Counted from the first letter of the stretch, positions 33,803-43,686 are shown. The stretch: DNA of 64,000 nucleotides from Pontibacter sp. HSC-14F20 (GCF_019599265.1 NZ_JAHZTC010000007.1:1-64000); one strand, 5' to 3'. The notes: generated by a model not told the origin, from the sequence alone. Numbers and translations: made by a program.

Positions 33803-35731
33803 ATGTCCCTTATCCCGAAAGAAGTAGTTGACCAGATCCTTGCGCAATCCGATATAGTGGAAGTAGTGGGCGATTTTGTGTCGCTTAAGAAGAAGGGGCA
33901 GAACCTGTGGGCCTGCTGCCCTTTTCACCACGAGAAGTCACCGTCCTTTTCGGTGTCGCCGGCGAAAGGTATTTACAAATGCTTTGGTTGCGGCAAGGCG
34001 GGTAACTCGGTGCAGTTTATCATGGATGTGGAGGGCACGAGTTTTCCGGAGGCGCTGAAGTACCTGGCCAAAAAGTATGGGATTGAGGTGCCCGAAGACC
34101 AGCCCAACCCGGAATATGCCCGGGAGCAGAGCGAGCGCGACAGCCTGTACATCGTCTCAGACTTTGCCAGCAAGCACTATCAGCAGCTGCTCCAGAATCA
34201 CGAGGAGGGAGGTATAGGGCAATCTTACCTGAAGGAGCGCGGACTCAGCAATAATACCATCAAAAAGTTTGAGCTGGGATATAGTCTCGATGCCTGGTCT
34301 GACCTGACTGATACGGCTCTCAAGGCAGGGTATAAGCAGAAGTACCTGGAGGCGACGGGACTGACTATTGCAAAGGAAGACGGCAAAAAATATGACCGCT
34401 TCCGGGGACGTGTTATGTTTCCGATCCACAACATTTCGGGACGTGTTATCGGCTTTGGTGCCCGTACGCTCAAGAGCAACGACAAGAAAAGTCCGAAGTA
34501 CCTCAACTCCCCAGAGTCGGAGATCTACCACAAGAGCAACGTGCTCTACGGCATGTACCAGGCCCGGCAGGCCATCCGGATGCAGGACATGTGTTACATG
34601 GTGGAAGGCTACCTGGATGTGTTGTCACTGCATCAGGGTGGTGTTGAAAATGTGGTATCCTCGTCGGGAACCTCGCTTACTGAAGGTCAGATCAAACTCA
34701 TTGCCAGGTATACCCAGAACATTACAGTACTCTACGATGGTGACGCAGCAGGTATAAAAGCTTCCCTGAGAGGTATAGACCTGATTCTGGAGAATGGGCT
34801 GAACGTGAATGTGGTCACTTTCCCCGCTGGAGAAGACCCGGATTCCTATATCCACAAGGTAGGCGACGAGAAGTTCAAAGCCTATGTGGCAGAGAATGCC
34901 CAGGATTTTATTTCATTTAAAACAAGTCTATACGCCGAAGAGTCGAAGGGCAACCCGGTGAAGAAGGCGGAGGCGATACGTGAGATCGTAACCTCTATTT
35001 CCAAAATTCCGGATCCGATCAAGCGCACGGTTTTCTTCCGGAGCTGCAGCCTGATTTTCGACATCGATGAGCAGCTGCTGATTTCAGAGTACAACAAGAT
35101 GCACCTGCAGGAGCGCCAGCAAAAGCAGCAGCGCTCGGGGAGTCCGGAGGATCTGGCAGAAGCAGAAGCCTACGAGGCAGAGCAGATGGCGGCTGAAAAG
35201 CCTGCCACAGAAGCCGATAGTCTGAAGCGCTACGAGCGAGAGATTGTGCGCATGTTGCTCAATTACCCTGATAAAGTGCTGGTGGATGGTCAGAATACCT
35301 GCCAGTACATGCTCGAGCAGCTGGAAGATGTGGATTTCCGAACGCCGCTCTATGCCCGCCTGATTGAGGTGGTAAAGGAGAAGTTGCTACAGGGTGTTAT
35401 ACCTGCGGCAGAAGATTTTATTAACTATCCGGACCAGGAAATACGAACGGAGGCAACCAACTTGTTGTCAGATCCCTACGAACTTTCTCACAACTGGGAA
35501 ACCCACCAGATTTACGTGCCCCACGAGTCAGATTTGCTGCCATACGGTGCCGAACGAGCCGTGCTGCGTCTGAAATGGCGCAATGTGCAGTTGCTCATGA
35601 AATCCGAAATGGAGAAGCTACGCCTCGTAACAGATCCAACGGAGCAGGACCGTGTGCTGCAGGTCATCTTCCAACTCAAATCCTTTGAAAAGCAGATCGG
35701 CGACTTGCTGGGGATTGTGGTGAATAAATAG
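33803..35731 (+). CDS. dnaG: DNA primase
   Basis: 642 residues. Zinc-binding domain with Cys39, His42, Cys60 and Cys63 (CPFH and CFGC). The catalytic core follows, with FRGRVMFPIHNISGRVIGFG near 201-220 and the TOPRIM domain from about 260 (MVEGYLDVLSLHQGG near 266-280, VLYDGDAAGIKASLRGIDL near 312-330) holding the metal-binding acidic residues. The C-terminal helicase-interacting region (about 440-642) begins with a Gln/Glu-rich linker. It makes RNA primers for replication. Convergent with a glycosyltransferase gene whose stop is 1 bp away; no terminator lies between them. Confidence 0.97.
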   Translation: MSLIPKEVVDQILAQSDIVEVVGDFVSLKKKGQNLWACCPFHHEKSPSFSVSPAKGIYKCFGCGKAGNSVQFIMDVEGTSFPEALKYLAKKYGIEVPEDQPNPEYAREQSERDSLYIVSDFASKHYQQLLQNHEEGGIGQSYLKERGLSNNTIKKFELGYSLDAWSDLTDTALKAGYKQKYLEATGLTIAKEDGKKYDRFRGRVMFPIHNISGRVIGFGARTLKSNDKKSPKYLNSPESEIYHKSNVLYGMYQARQAIRMQDMCYMVEGYLDVLSLHQGGVENVVSSSGTSLTEGQIKLIARYTQNITVLYDGDAAGIKASLRGIDLILENGLNVNVVTFPAGEDPDSYIHKVGDEKFKAYVAENAQDFISFKTSLYAEESKGNPVKKAEAIREIVTSISKIPDPIKRTVFFRSCSLIFDIDEQLLISEYNKMHLQERQQKQQRSGSPEDLAEAEAYEAEQMAAEKPATEADSLKRYEREIVRMLLNYPDKVLVDGQNTCQYMLEQLEDVDFRTPLYARLIEVVKEKLLQGVIPAAEDFINYPDQEIRTEATNLLSDPYELSHNWETHQIYVPHESDLLPYGAERAVLRLKWRNVQLLMKSEMEKLRLVTDPTEQDRVLQVIFQLKSFEKQIGDLLGIVVNK

Positions 35732-35732
35732 T

Positions 35733-36665
35733 TTAGATTTTCGCCTTTCTACCAAGAAAAAAGCGCTTCATTCTACTGAGCAGCAAAGCTGCTTTTAGCT
35801 TCCTTTTCAGATTTGCAGTCGGCTTGTAGTAAAAGGACTTGAAAAGAGAATCGAGGAAAGAATAGCCCAATGGCTTGTCCATTAAGATATAACCTTCAGC
35901 CTGAAGGATGTAATGCTCAGCCAGGAAATTGATGTAATCCTGCTTGGAAATTTGTTTTACACCGGATTTGTTCCTGCGTGCCATCGCATTTTGGGTGGCC
36001 ACCAGCTTTTCATCCCTGGACTTGTTAAAGCCTTCATAGCCTCTGGAGGCACCACGGGTACTAATTCTGAAATAGTATAATGGCTTCGCGATGAAGATAA
36101 CATCACCCACCTCCTCAAGCTTGTAAATTATATCTTTATCATCTGCTACCCTAAAAAAAGGGTCATAGCCAGGTGATAAATCAAAATGCTTTTTCTTAAA
36201 AGTAAGCAGATGGCTGATTTTGTCCTCGATAATGTCTGAGTAAATCACCTGGCCGCTCTCAAATAGTTCAAACGGCTGAAGCAGGTGGTCACAGTTATAG
36301 TGCTGGGTATAGACAATGCTCGCTCCAGGGTGCTGCTGATGTGCAGGTACAATTTCTTCTAAAGCATCTGGGCTGAGCGTATCATCATGATCCAATATCA
36401 CAATAATTTCGCCGGAGCTATTTCGAACACCTGTGCCTTTTGCATGGCTTACTCCTCCATTAACAGGTAATAGAATAAGTTTATACCTGACTCTGAACGC
36501 GCTTACGGCAATGAATTGTTTTAATACTTCCTGGGTATTGTCTGTAGAACAATCCTCTACCAATACAATCTCCCAATCAGTATAAGTTTGTTGCTCTACT
36601 GACTGTAACGTGCCGATAATTAGGTCTGGATTATTATAACAGGCAATGACAACCGAGCATTTCAT
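35733..36665 (-). CDS. Family 2 glycosyltransferase, isolated
   Basis: 310 residues. CSVVIACYNNPDLIIGTLQS at the N-terminus, VLVEDCSTDNTQEVL near 34-48, GVSHAKGTGVRN near 70-81, and ILDHDDTLSPD near 90-100 (metal-binding region). The C-terminal part ends with basic residues (LLSRMKRFFLGRKAKI), which may hold the protein at the membrane. It is not part of the large polysaccharide locus and sits alone between primase and RibBA. Its stop is 1 bp from that of primase, so the transcripts must run into each other. Acceptor and donor unknown. Confidence 0.87.
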   Translation of the reverse strand: MKCSVVIACYNNPDLIIGTLQSVEQQTYTDWEIVLVEDCSTDNTQEVLKQFIAVSAFRVRYKLILLPVNGGVSHAKGTGVRNSSGEIIVILDHDDTLSPDALEEIVPAHQQHPGASIVYTQHYNCDHLLQPFELFESGQVIYSDIIEDKISHLLTFKKKHFDLSPGYDPFFRVADDKDIIYKLEEVGDVIFIAKPLYYFRISTRGASRGYEGFNKSRDEKLVATQNAMARRNKSGVKQISKQDYINFLAEHYILQAEGYILMDKPLGYSFLDSLFKSFYYKPTANLKRKLKAALLLSRMKRFFLGRKAKI

Positions 36666-36748
36666 ATTAGGTTAGGATCGAGGGGAGGTTACACGAGTGT
36701 TATGCAGTGTAAAAATAGATAATGTTTCATTAAGAGTAGGGTATTTTC

Positions 36749-36756
36749 TAACTTTG
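36749..36756 (+). promoter_or_regulatory. Candidate -7 promoter box for ribBA
   Basis: TAACTTTG fits TAnnTTTG and gives a leader of about 145 bases. No FMN riboswitch core is visible in that leader. Confidence 0.45.
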
Positions 36757-36909
36757 CTCAGTATCAAATGAGAATATACGTTGATGCGTTAGCGCAATTT
36801 GTCTTATTGAACATTGCACTAAGTTTTGTAGTTCTGTAAGAAGAGTTGTTGATTATCTTAAAATTAAAGCAATAATCAGATAACCAGCTCGCCGGATTTA
36901 AAGAAACAC

Positions 36910-38151
36910 ATGGAAACTAATTCACTAGAGCCAATCAAGCTCGATTTAATAGAAGACGCGATCGAGGACATCCGCCAGGGTAAAATAATTATTGTGGTGG
37001 ACGATGATGACCGCGAAAATGAGGGCGACTTTATCTGCGCGGCAGAGAAGGTCACTCCGGAAATCATTAACTTTATGGCAACGCACGGTCGCGGCCTTAT
37101 CTGTGCGCCGCTTACCGAAGAGCGATGCGATGAACTGGGTCTAGAGTTGATGGTGGGTCGCAACACAGCCCTGCATGCCACACCGTTCACCGTGTCGGTT
37201 GACCTGATCGGACACGGGTGTACGACTGGTATATCAGCTTCTGACCGGGCCAAGACCATTCAGGCGCTTGTAGACCCGAACACAGACCCTCACTCACTCG
37301 GCAAGCCGGGCCACATTTTCCCGCTTAAGGCGAAGAAAGAAGGTGTGCTGCGCCGCGCTGGCCATACGGAAGCGGCCGTTGACCTGGCACGTCTGGCAGA
37401 CCTGGCTCCTGCTGGAGTGTTGATTGAGATTATGAATGAGGACGGTACAATGGCCCGCCTGCCAGACCTGGTAAAAGTGGCAGAACGTTTCGACCTGAAG
37501 CTGATTTCGATCAAAGACCTGGTAGAGTATCGCCTGAAAAAGGAAAGCCTGATTGACCGCGAGATTGCGGTGGAACTGCCAACTGATTTCGGGAATTTTG
37601 ACTTGTATGCCTTTACGCAGCGCAGCAACGGTGCCAAGCACCTGGCCCTGGTAAAAGGAAACTGGAATGAGGATGAGCCTGTGCTGGTGCGCGTGCACTC
37701 TTCTTGCGTGACGGGTGACATCTTCGGATCGTGTCGCTGCGATTGCGGTCCACAGCTGCACGAGGCCATGCGCATGGTAGAGCGTGAAGGCAAAGGCGTG
37801 ATCGTGTATATGAACCAGGAAGGACGTGGTATTGGCCTGATCAACAAACTGAAAGCCTATAAACTGCAGGAGCAGGGCCGCGATACAGTGGAGGCCAACC
37901 TGGAATTGGGCTTCGGTATGGACGACCGCGACTACGGCGTGGGCGCTCAGATCCTGCGTGACCTTGGCGTAACTAAAATGCGCCTGATCACCAACAACCC
38001 CAAAAAGCGCGTTGGCCTGATCGGTTACGGTCTGGAGGTGGTAGAAAATATGCCGATTGAAATCGCACCGAACCCACACAACCAAAGTTACCTGACGACG
38101 AAGCGTGACAAGATGGGCCATGAAATTCTGAAAAATACGGTTGTACGCTAA
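36910..38151 (+). CDS. ribBA: Bifunctional DHBP synthase / GTP cyclohydrolase II
   Basis: 413 residues. RibB half: [18 protein letters not shown] from residue 31 and [20 protein letters not shown] near 58-77, which hold the Mg2+-binding acidic residues, then [15 protein letters not shown] near 151. RibA half: Cys266, Cys277 and Cys279 (C-x10-C-x-C) for zinc, and [20 protein letters not shown] near 304-323. RibB makes 3,4-dihydroxy-2-butanone 4-phosphate from ribulose 5-phosphate and RibA opens GTP; both feed riboflavin synthesis. Monocistronic, with a terminator downstream. The rest of the rib pathway is not in the window. Confidence 0.97.
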   Translation: METNSLEPIKLDLIEDAIEDIRQGKIIIVVDDDDRENEGDFICAAEKVTPEIINFMATHGRGLICAPLTEERCDELGLELMVGRNTALHATPFTVSVDLIGHGCTTGISASDRAKTIQALVDPNTDPHSLGKPGHIFPLKAKKEGVLRRAGHTEAAVDLARLADLAPAGVLIEIMNEDGTMARLPDLVKVAERFDLKLISIKDLVEYRLKKESLIDREIAVELPTDFGNFDLYAFTQRSNGAKHLALVKGNWNEDEPVLVRVHSSCVTGDIFGSCRCDCGPQLHEAMRMVEREGKGVIVYMNQEGRGIGLINKLKAYKLQEQGRDTVEANLELGFGMDDRDYGVGAQILRDLGVTKMRLITNNPKKRVGLIGYGLEVVENMPIEIAPNPHNQSYLTTKRDKMGHEILKNTVVR

Positions 38152-38176
38152 GCAGCCCTGATTTAAATAAAATAGT

Positions 38177-38208
38177 AAGCCCGTGCCATTAGGTACGGGC
38201 TTTTTTTT
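38177..38208 (+). terminator. Intrinsic terminator after ribBA
   Basis: AAGCCCGTGCC and GGTACGGGCTT form an 11-bp stem with one G-U pair, followed by eight T. Confidence 0.9.
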
Positions 38209-38363
38209 GCACTAATCTTTTTGCGGGCTCTACTTATATTTTAGTAAATGGTCTATCTCCCCTCTGACTTCTTACGTTAATAATTGTACATAAAATTTTG
38301 TAAGACAACAGGTTAGGGTGTGATTGAGGATAGGGTATTTACAATGTTTTAATATTTAGGCAT

Positions 38364-39035
38364 ATGAGAAGACTGGGAACCGAATATTTGTTTTTTACGC
38401 TACTAGTAACTTTTGCCTGCGGTAACATGCAGGGCTGGGCACAGGTCCCGGAGGGATTTGATACAGAGCACTGGCTGTACGGAAAAGTTGTACTGGTCAG
38501 CGGCGATAGTTTACAGGGAGCAGTAATCTATCATCCGGCACAAGATATCGTGCAAATAGCATCAGAAGACGGCGTTGTCCATTCGTTCTCGCCCGTAAAT
38601 GTCAGTCATTTTATGATCAGTGGGGTGTATAAAGGCCGGCCGCAGATTTTTCGCTCCCTGCCCTGGAACAGAGGGAGCCTCGAAAGTGATTTCAGAGTGC
38701 CTGTATTCTTTGAGCAGATCAACCAGGGGGAACTTGTGCTGATGAAGCGGTATGTCGGCATGACCGGTGCAAAAGGAGATCAGCAGAACGCGACCGCTTC
38801 TCTGCACGCAATTTACTTCCCGCACTTTGCCACAGATGGCGATGGTTTGCAGGAGGAACTTTATATGCTGCTGCCCGACGGTGAAATTGTGCAGCTACGC
38901 AAAAACAAAAAGGATCTGCTCAGGTTGTGCGGCGCTCAAACTGGAAAAGTGAAGCAGTATGCGAAGTCTAAAAAGCTCGATTATAAAAGATCCGAGGACC
39001 TGCTCAGTATTGTAAACTATTACAATACGCTCTGA
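38364..39035 (+). CDS. Secreted protein of unknown function
   Basis: 223 residues. A cleavable signal peptide is likely (hydrophobic 9-27, cleavage after the AQ near 32-33). The mature part is predicted beta-rich: LYGKVVLVSGDSLQGAVIYH near 42-61, then VVHSFSPVNVSHFMISG near 74-90. The GK-V-x-GDSLQG start resembles small Bacteroidota secreted proteins whose first strands describe a property and its setting, but I know no function. The C-terminus is basic (AKSKKLDYKRSEDLLS). It stands alone, convergent with the ABC permease gene, whose stop lies 11 bp away. Confidence 0.6.
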   Translation: MRRLGTEYLFFTLLVTFACGNMQGWAQVPEGFDTEHWLYGKVVLVSGDSLQGAVIYHPAQDIVQIASEDGVVHSFSPVNVSHFMISGVYKGRPQIFRSLPWNRGSLESDFRVPVFFEQINQGELVLMKRYVGMTGAKGDQQNATASLHAIYFPHFATDGDGLQEELYMLLPDGEIVQLRKNKKDLLRLCGAQTGKVKQYAKSKKLDYKRSEDLLSIVNYYNTL

Positions 39036-39046
39036 AGTTGAGGCTT

Positions 39047-39817
39047 TTACAGGTCGCGGAGCCGCACCAGCACAATGGAAGCCAGCACGAGCACAGCAAT
39101 ATAGAAGAGCGCAGGCAGCACCGCCCATGCCGGACTCAGCACCATCATCGGGCTGGTGAGTCCATCTATAATTTCCTGCCCCGGCGTAGGGGTGAGGCTG
39201 CCAAACACTTTCATCGGCATAAAGCGGTCAATGCGGTCATCGAGTTGGTAATGAATAATCGGCTCTACGATCTTAGACCAGGCCAGGAAAGCGATGATGG
39301 CCAGTCCGCTCTTGCGTATAAGAAAGGCGAAGAACAAGGCCAGGCACATGTACCCGACAGCCTGCACAAAAAAGTAGGAAAGGTAGTCGATCTTGCCAAA
39401 AATCGCTTTGATGCTGGTGTCGGAGCTGTAAAGGAATCCGAATAACAGCCCCATCACCAGCAGAAAAACAGTCCCGACTCCCGCCAGCCCCAGCGTAACG
39501 TAAAATTTAGCCAGCACTGCCTCTGTGCGGGTTCGTCCGTCGATGACCTGCTGCCGGAGCGTGCGGAAACTATACTCGTCCGTGATCAGCACAATGATCA
39601 GTATACCTAGCAGCAGGTTAAAGAAATAGGCGATATAGGAGAAGCGCATCCATAGATTCGGAAAATCATACAGCGATTTGCCCAGCGACTGCCCGCTCAC
39701 CATAAAACTGCTGCTAAAATAGATCAGCAGCACTTGCAGAAGTACGTAAGTGGCCATAATCACCCAGAAAGTCGGGTATTGGAGTATCTTTCTGAGCTCG
39801 GTTCTAATCAGGTTCAT
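39047..39817 (-). CDS. ABC-2 type transporter permease
   Basis: 256 residues from the ATG at 39817; a longer frame reaches into the upstream ATPase gene and has no homology-like features, so this start is chosen. Six hydrophobic spans are visible, beginning with TFWVIMATYVLLQVLLIYF near 15-33; ITDEYSFRTLRQQVIDGRTR near 90-109 is typical of ABC-2 permeases. Paired with the ATPase gene 7 bp upstream; together they form a single exporter of unknown substrate. The last C-terminal span ends in a short basic tail. Confidence 0.85.
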   Translation of the reverse strand: MNLIRTELRKILQYPTFWVIMATYVLLQVLLIYFSSSFMVSGQSLGKSLYDFPNLWMRFSYIAYFFNLLLGILIIVLITDEYSFRTLRQQVIDGRTRTEAVLAKFYVTLGLAGVGTVFLLVMGLLFGFLYSSDTSIKAIFGKIDYLSYFFVQAVGYMCLALFFAFLIRKSGLAIIAFLAWSKIVEPIIHYQLDDRIDRFMPMKVFGSLTPTPGQEIIDGLTSPMMVLSPAWAVLPALFYIAVLVLASIVLVRLRDL

Positions 39818-39824
39818 GCGGGGC

Positions 39825-40715
39825 TTATTTTTGGGTGATTTCAAGAAACTGGGCTTCCAGGCTTTTGCGGCGCACCAGCAGTTGCGACAGCACGATGCCC
39901 TGCGCGAACATGTCGCGGTTGAGATCGGTACTGGTATAGCCTTCGGAAAGCGAGAGATTGATGGAGTTTTTATCCTGGGAAAACTGCACAACGTAAGGCA
40001 GGCGCTCCAGCAGTTGCAGTACAGGCGCCAGTTCTTCGGCGCTGATCAGCAACTGATCCTGCGTGGAAAGGATGTCTCCCACAGGGCCATTGGCCTTGAG
40101 TTTACCGGCCTGCAACACCGCCACGTGCGTGCATACCTTCTCCACCTCGTCAAGCAGGTGACTGGCCAGCAGGATGGTTTTGCCCTGCGCTGCAATGCGG
40201 GTGATCAGGTCGCGTACCTCGGCTATACCTTGGGGGTCGAGGCCATTGGTAGGTTCGTCGAGCACCAGCACTTCCGGATCGTTGAGCATGGCGGCGGCCA
40301 CGGCCAGGCGCTGTTTCATGCCCAGCGAAAAGCCTTTGAAAGTGGTATGGCTCCGGGTGCCGAGGCCAACCATGTCGAGCATTTTGTTGATGTGCCCATG
40401 ATCAGCCTGTTTGGTGTCGGCTACCACCTGCAGATTTGCTTTGGCAGTCAGGTAAGGGTAAAAGTTGGGTGTTTCGAGCAAGGCGCCTACACGCAGTTTG
40501 GTTTCTTTACTCATAGATCGCCCGAACCATAGAAAACTACCGCTGCTGGGCCGGATCACGTCCAGTACCATACCCAGCGTAGTGGTTTTGCCGCTGCCGT
40601 TGGGACCAAGTAAACCGTAGATGCTGCCCGCTTCTACTTGCAGCGTCAGTTGGTGCACGGCCTGCAGGCTTCCGTATTTTTTTGAGAGTTCGTCAAGGTA
40701 TAAGACTGTTGCCAT
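39825..40715 (-). CDS. ABC transporter ATP-binding protein
   Basis: 296 residues from the ATG at 40715. A longer frame starts at 40736, but that codon overlaps the -7 box at 40734-40741, so the internal start MATVLYLDEL is preferred. Walker A GPNGSGKTTT near 37-46, signature LGMKQRLAVAAAML near 130-143, Walker B VLVLDEPTNGLDPQG near 149-163, switch His in LLASHLLDEVEKV near 182-194. The C-terminal extension (about 215-296) is typical of exporters of the DrrA/BcrA type. Works with the permease encoded next. Confidence 0.93.
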   Translation of the reverse strand: MATVLYLDELSKKYGSLQAVHQLTLQVEAGSIYGLLGPNGSGKTTTLGMVLDVIRPSSGSFLWFGRSMSKETKLRVGALLETPNFYPYLTAKANLQVVADTKQADHGHINKMLDMVGLGTRSHTTFKGFSLGMKQRLAVAAAMLNDPEVLVLDEPTNGLDPQGIAEVRDLITRIAAQGKTILLASHLLDEVEKVCTHVAVLQAGKLKANGPVGDILSTQDQLLISAEELAPVLQLLERLPYVVQFSQDKNSINLSLSEGYTSTDLNRDMFAQGIVLSQLLVRRKSLEAQFLEITQK

Positions 40716-40733
40716 AGCGGGGAGTCGTTTAGA

Positions 40734-40741
40734 CAAATATA
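40734..40741 (-). promoter_or_regulatory. -7 promoter box for the ABC exporter
   Basis: CAAATATA on the plus strand (TATATTTG on the coding strand). It predicts a transcript start near 40727 and supports the ATG at 40715. Confidence 0.6.
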
Positions 40742-40826
40742 GCCTTTTTCTGATACTGAAAAGAAAAGCACGCCTGCCAGGTATAGCAAGAGTGCTTTTG
40801 TAGCAGGTATAGCCTGTACTGAAAAG

Positions 40827-41579
40827 CTAGTTACTTCTGAAATCCAGGTTGTAGAACAGGCTTACCTGCCAGGTATGGTTATGCTCAAAAACGGTGCCGT
40901 TGGCTTTTTGTACAATTTGATTGAGATACCCCAGTTCCAGCATAGCGGCATCATTTATCTTATACCCTAGTGCGGCGTAGGCCCTGTTCTGGTCGAAGAT
41001 ATGGCGCTGAATGTTGTTGCCAAAGCCGATGAAGATCTCATTGTAAGCTGCCAGGAAAGGCTCACCTGCATCGGTGCTGGTACCTATTAGTGGCAGGGTG
41101 GCCTTGAGCATATAGCGCGCCCGGTTGAGGTAGGTAGAAGTTTCGGCTCCGGCCCTTTTGATCCAGCGTTGCTCCAGTCGGTAGCGGTGCAGCAGACCTA
41201 CCCGCGACAGGCTGTTTCTCAGCTGCAGCTGCTGGTAAATACGGTGTTCCGGAAAAGTACCCGCCGCCGGAAAATCGCCGTAAGGGTGGGTTTCAATGTA
41301 ACCGTAGCCGAGTGTGAACATGGCCGATGGCGTAAGATCATAGTTTATACCTGCCCGAATGAGCAGTTGCTGCGGGTCTTTGAGTACATTGTGACGACGC
41401 CATTGCACTTCGGTATGCAGTCCCCACCTGTCGTTGAGTTTGTGGTCGCCAAAGTACATGTACCAGCCATTGTTGTTGAAATCCTTTACACGCTCGCTTT
41501 GCGCCAGTGCCGGCGGGCTCAATTCTAAGAGCAAGATCAGACCCGGCAAAATTCTGAAGAGTATAGCTTTGAAATCCAT
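40827..41579 (-). CDS. DUF2490-family outer-membrane beta-barrel protein
   Basis: 250 residues from the ATG at 41579 (a frame from 41615 adds 12 residues before the signal peptide). Signal peptide: hydrophobic ILFRILPGLILLLELS followed by ALAQ. The mature part has alternating polar and aromatic residues of an outer-membrane barrel: GWYMYFGDHKLNDRWGLHTE, GINYDLTPSAMFTLGYGYIE, FLAAYNEIFIGFG, and a final aromatic strand (WQVSLFYNLDF). These features match the DUF2490 family, whose function is unknown. It is divergent from the zincin-like membrane protein gene by 84 bp. Confidence 0.82.
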   Translation of the reverse strand: MDFKAILFRILPGLILLLELSPPALAQSERVKDFNNNGWYMYFGDHKLNDRWGLHTEVQWRRHNVLKDPQQLLIRAGINYDLTPSAMFTLGYGYIETHPYGDFPAAGTFPEHRIYQQLQLRNSLSRVGLLHRYRLEQRWIKRAGAETSTYLNRARYMLKATLPLIGTSTDAGEPFLAAYNEIFIGFGNNIQRHIFDQNRAYAALGYKINDAAMLELGYLNQIVQKANGTVFEHNHTWQVSLFYNLDFRSN

Positions 41580-41662
41580 GCAAACAAAGTTCAACCTCAA
41601 AAGCCTGAAATTCAACTTGAATGTTTGCCTATTTTTTACTACTTATAAGTGAAAATAGCCGC

Positions 41663-42256
41663 ATGCAGACAGAAGGAGAAAAATACAGGAAAACAGAATT
41701 GAGTATGACCGCAGCCGAAGCCAATGTGCAAGCGTTGGTCTTTATGGGGCCGATTCTGGTGATTTATGTTGCAGCTTATTGGCTGGTCTGGCCCGAACAG
41801 TTTGCTTCCCAGAATTTGCGGCTGCTCGTGCAAACCCACCGGGATCTGCTACTAATATCGCCCATGATCATGCTGCTGGTTTTTGTGCTCGGGGCCGTCG
41901 TGCACGAATTGCTGCATGGCCTCACCTGGGCTATTTTCTGTCGCAATGGCCTTAAATCGATCAAATACGGCGTATACTGGAAAATGCTGACCCCGTATTG
42001 TCACTGCAAAGAGGTGTTGCCGCTGAAGCATTACGCCATCGGCGGAATGATGCCGGGCCTGGTAATGGGACTTTTGCCGGCACTGGCAGGTATAGCCATG
42101 GGCCATTTTCTGCTTTTCTTGTTTGGGTTGTTTTTCAGCATCGCAGCGGCCGGCGATTTGCTCATTCTCTGGATGCTGCGCCACCAGCACAGTTCCGATC
42201 TCATACAAGATCATCCGGATAAGATTGGTTGCTATGTGCTGAGTACGAAGGCATAG
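41663..42256 (+). CDS. DUF3267 putative membrane zinc metallopeptidase
   Basis: 197 residues from the ATG at 41663; a frame from 41621 would add 14 residues without support. Five or so hydrophobic spans. The second contains VVHELLHGLTWAIF with a zincin HExxH-like motif (HELLH) near 86-90. Homologues of the DUF3267 family are predicted metallopeptidases of unknown substrate. The motif here sits in a membrane span, as in site-2-type proteases. The N-terminal KTELSMTAAEANVQAL is typical of the family. Single gene, probably with a promoter in the divergent gap. Confidence 0.82.
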   Translation: MQTEGEKYRKTELSMTAAEANVQALVFMGPILVIYVAAYWLVWPEQFASQNLRLLVQTHRDLLLISPMIMLLVFVLGAVVHELLHGLTWAIFCRNGLKSIKYGVYWKMLTPYCHCKEVLPLKHYAIGGMMPGLVMGLLPALAGIAMGHFLLFLFGLFFSIAAAGDLLILWMLRHQHSSDLIQDHPDKIGCYVLSTKA

Positions 42257-42450
42257 CCATCAATTTATTCCTGCCTAACCGAGGCATTTCTCAGAAGAAT
42301 TTGGCCCGCATCTTATACCTATACCTGCGCATAGCCAGTCTCATTTCACCAAACTCTATTATTGAAACGTGTTGAATGGGTAGGTATAGGAAAGTTGTGC
42401 CTTTTGACTATATTTAAGCTATAGCTCTTTGGGACTTTAAGCATCAGACT

Positions 42451-43650
42451 ATGAATTATAGAAAACTAGTAGGCGGAAGCCTGGCGCTGGCAGCACTGCT
42501 GTGCGGCAATCTGCAGGCATCAGCACAGGATTACAGGCAACTGCACAAACAGGCTATTGTGGTGGACACGCACAACGATGTGCTGATTTCGGTACTGGAA
42601 GGACTGCGGCTGGAGGATGATCTGCGCGGCAAAACGCACTCAGACCTGGCCCGCTTTAAGGAGGGTGGAGTGGATGTGCAGGTGTTTTCAGTCTGGAGCG
42701 ATGAAACTTACGGGAAGGGCAAAGGCTATACATTCGCTAATCTCCAGATCGACTCCCTCAACGCCATTGTGGCGCGCAACACCGACAAGATGATGCTTGC
42801 CCGCACCCCTGCCGATATTGAGCAGGCCATATCAAAAAATAAAATGGCGACCATGATCGGGGTAGAAGGCGGGCACATGATCGAAGATAACCTGAAGTAC
42901 CTCGAGGCGCTGCACAAACGTGGCACCAGCTACATGACCCTGACCTGGAACAACTCGACCTCCTGGGCCACCTCTGCCATGGATGAAACCAGCGGTAAGC
43001 TGCCCAAAAAACGCAAACCCGGCCTGACCAAATTTGGCAAGCAGGTGGTGCGCAAAATGAACGAGCTGGGTATGCTGGTTGACCTGAGCCATGTGGGGGA
43101 GCGCACTTTCTGGGATGCCATGGCCACTACCACCAAACCGGTGCTGATCTCGCACAGTTGTGTGCATCATTTCAACCCACACTCGCGCAACCTCAAAGAC
43201 GATCAGATTCTGGCCATTGGCAAAAACGGTGGCGTGATTCACCTCAACTTCTTTTCGGGCTTCCTGGATCCGGACTACGACAGCCGCATGAACGCTTTCA
43301 GGGCAAAACACAAGGCAGAAGTTGATTCGCTCCGCAAAGCAGGCAAGAACTCTATCGAAATCTTTGACTGGGCCATGGAAAAATACCCGGATGAAGCCGC
43401 ACAGCTACGTCCGCCACTTTCTTTGCTGATGGACCACCTCGACCACATCGTGAAGCTGGTAGGCGTCGACCACGTCGGTCTCGGCTCCGACTTCGATGGC
43501 ATTACCTCCACCCCGCAGCAACTCGACAGTGTCGCGGATATGCCGGTGATCACCCGTGAGCTGATCGCCAGAGGGTATAGCGAAGCAGCTATTAAGAAAA
43601 TCCTCGGTGAGAACTTTCTGCGCGTGTTTCAAGCGAATGTAGGTTCTTGA
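42451..43650 (+). CDS. Secreted membrane-type dipeptidase, peptidase family M19
   Basis: 399 residues with a cleavable signal peptide (cleavage after SAQ near 26). Metal ligands: VDTHNDV with His41 and Asp43, the bridging glutamate in GVEGGHMIEDN near 132-142, and histidines in LVDLSHVGERTFWD near 210-223 and LISHSCVHHFNPHSRN near 230-246; LGSDFDGI near 347 is the conserved C-terminal motif. These renal-dipeptidase-like enzymes hydrolyse dipeptides, including D-residue forms, with two zinc ions. Here it would work in the periplasm on peptide scavenging or turnover. Alone, followed by a strong terminator. Confidence 0.95.
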   Translation: MNYRKLVGGSLALAALLCGNLQASAQDYRQLHKQAIVVDTHNDVLISVLEGLRLEDDLRGKTHSDLARFKEGGVDVQVFSVWSDETYGKGKGYTFANLQIDSLNAIVARNTDKMMLARTPADIEQAISKNKMATMIGVEGGHMIEDNLKYLEALHKRGTSYMTLTWNNSTSWATSAMDETSGKLPKKRKPGLTKFGKQVVRKMNELGMLVDLSHVGERTFWDAMATTTKPVLISHSCVHHFNPHSRNLKDDQILAIGKNGGVIHLNFFSGFLDPDYDSRMNAFRAKHKAEVDSLRKAGKNSIEIFDWAMEKYPDEAAQLRPPLSLLMDHLDHIVKLVGVDHVGLGSDFDGITSTPQQLDSVADMPVITRELIARGYSEAAIKKILGENFLRVFQANVGS

Positions 43651-43686
43651 GCGGGTATCTCCATTGAGTAGCTTATTAGTTAGCAT

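Noticed and set aside
36756..36909. FMN riboswitch upstream of ribBA
   Set aside because: The leader is AT-rich and lacks the conserved GC-rich core of the RFN element; I see only a promoter-like box.
40716..40736. Upstream start of the ABC ATPase at 40736
   Set aside because: The codon falls within the TATATTTG promoter box, so it would not be in the transcript.
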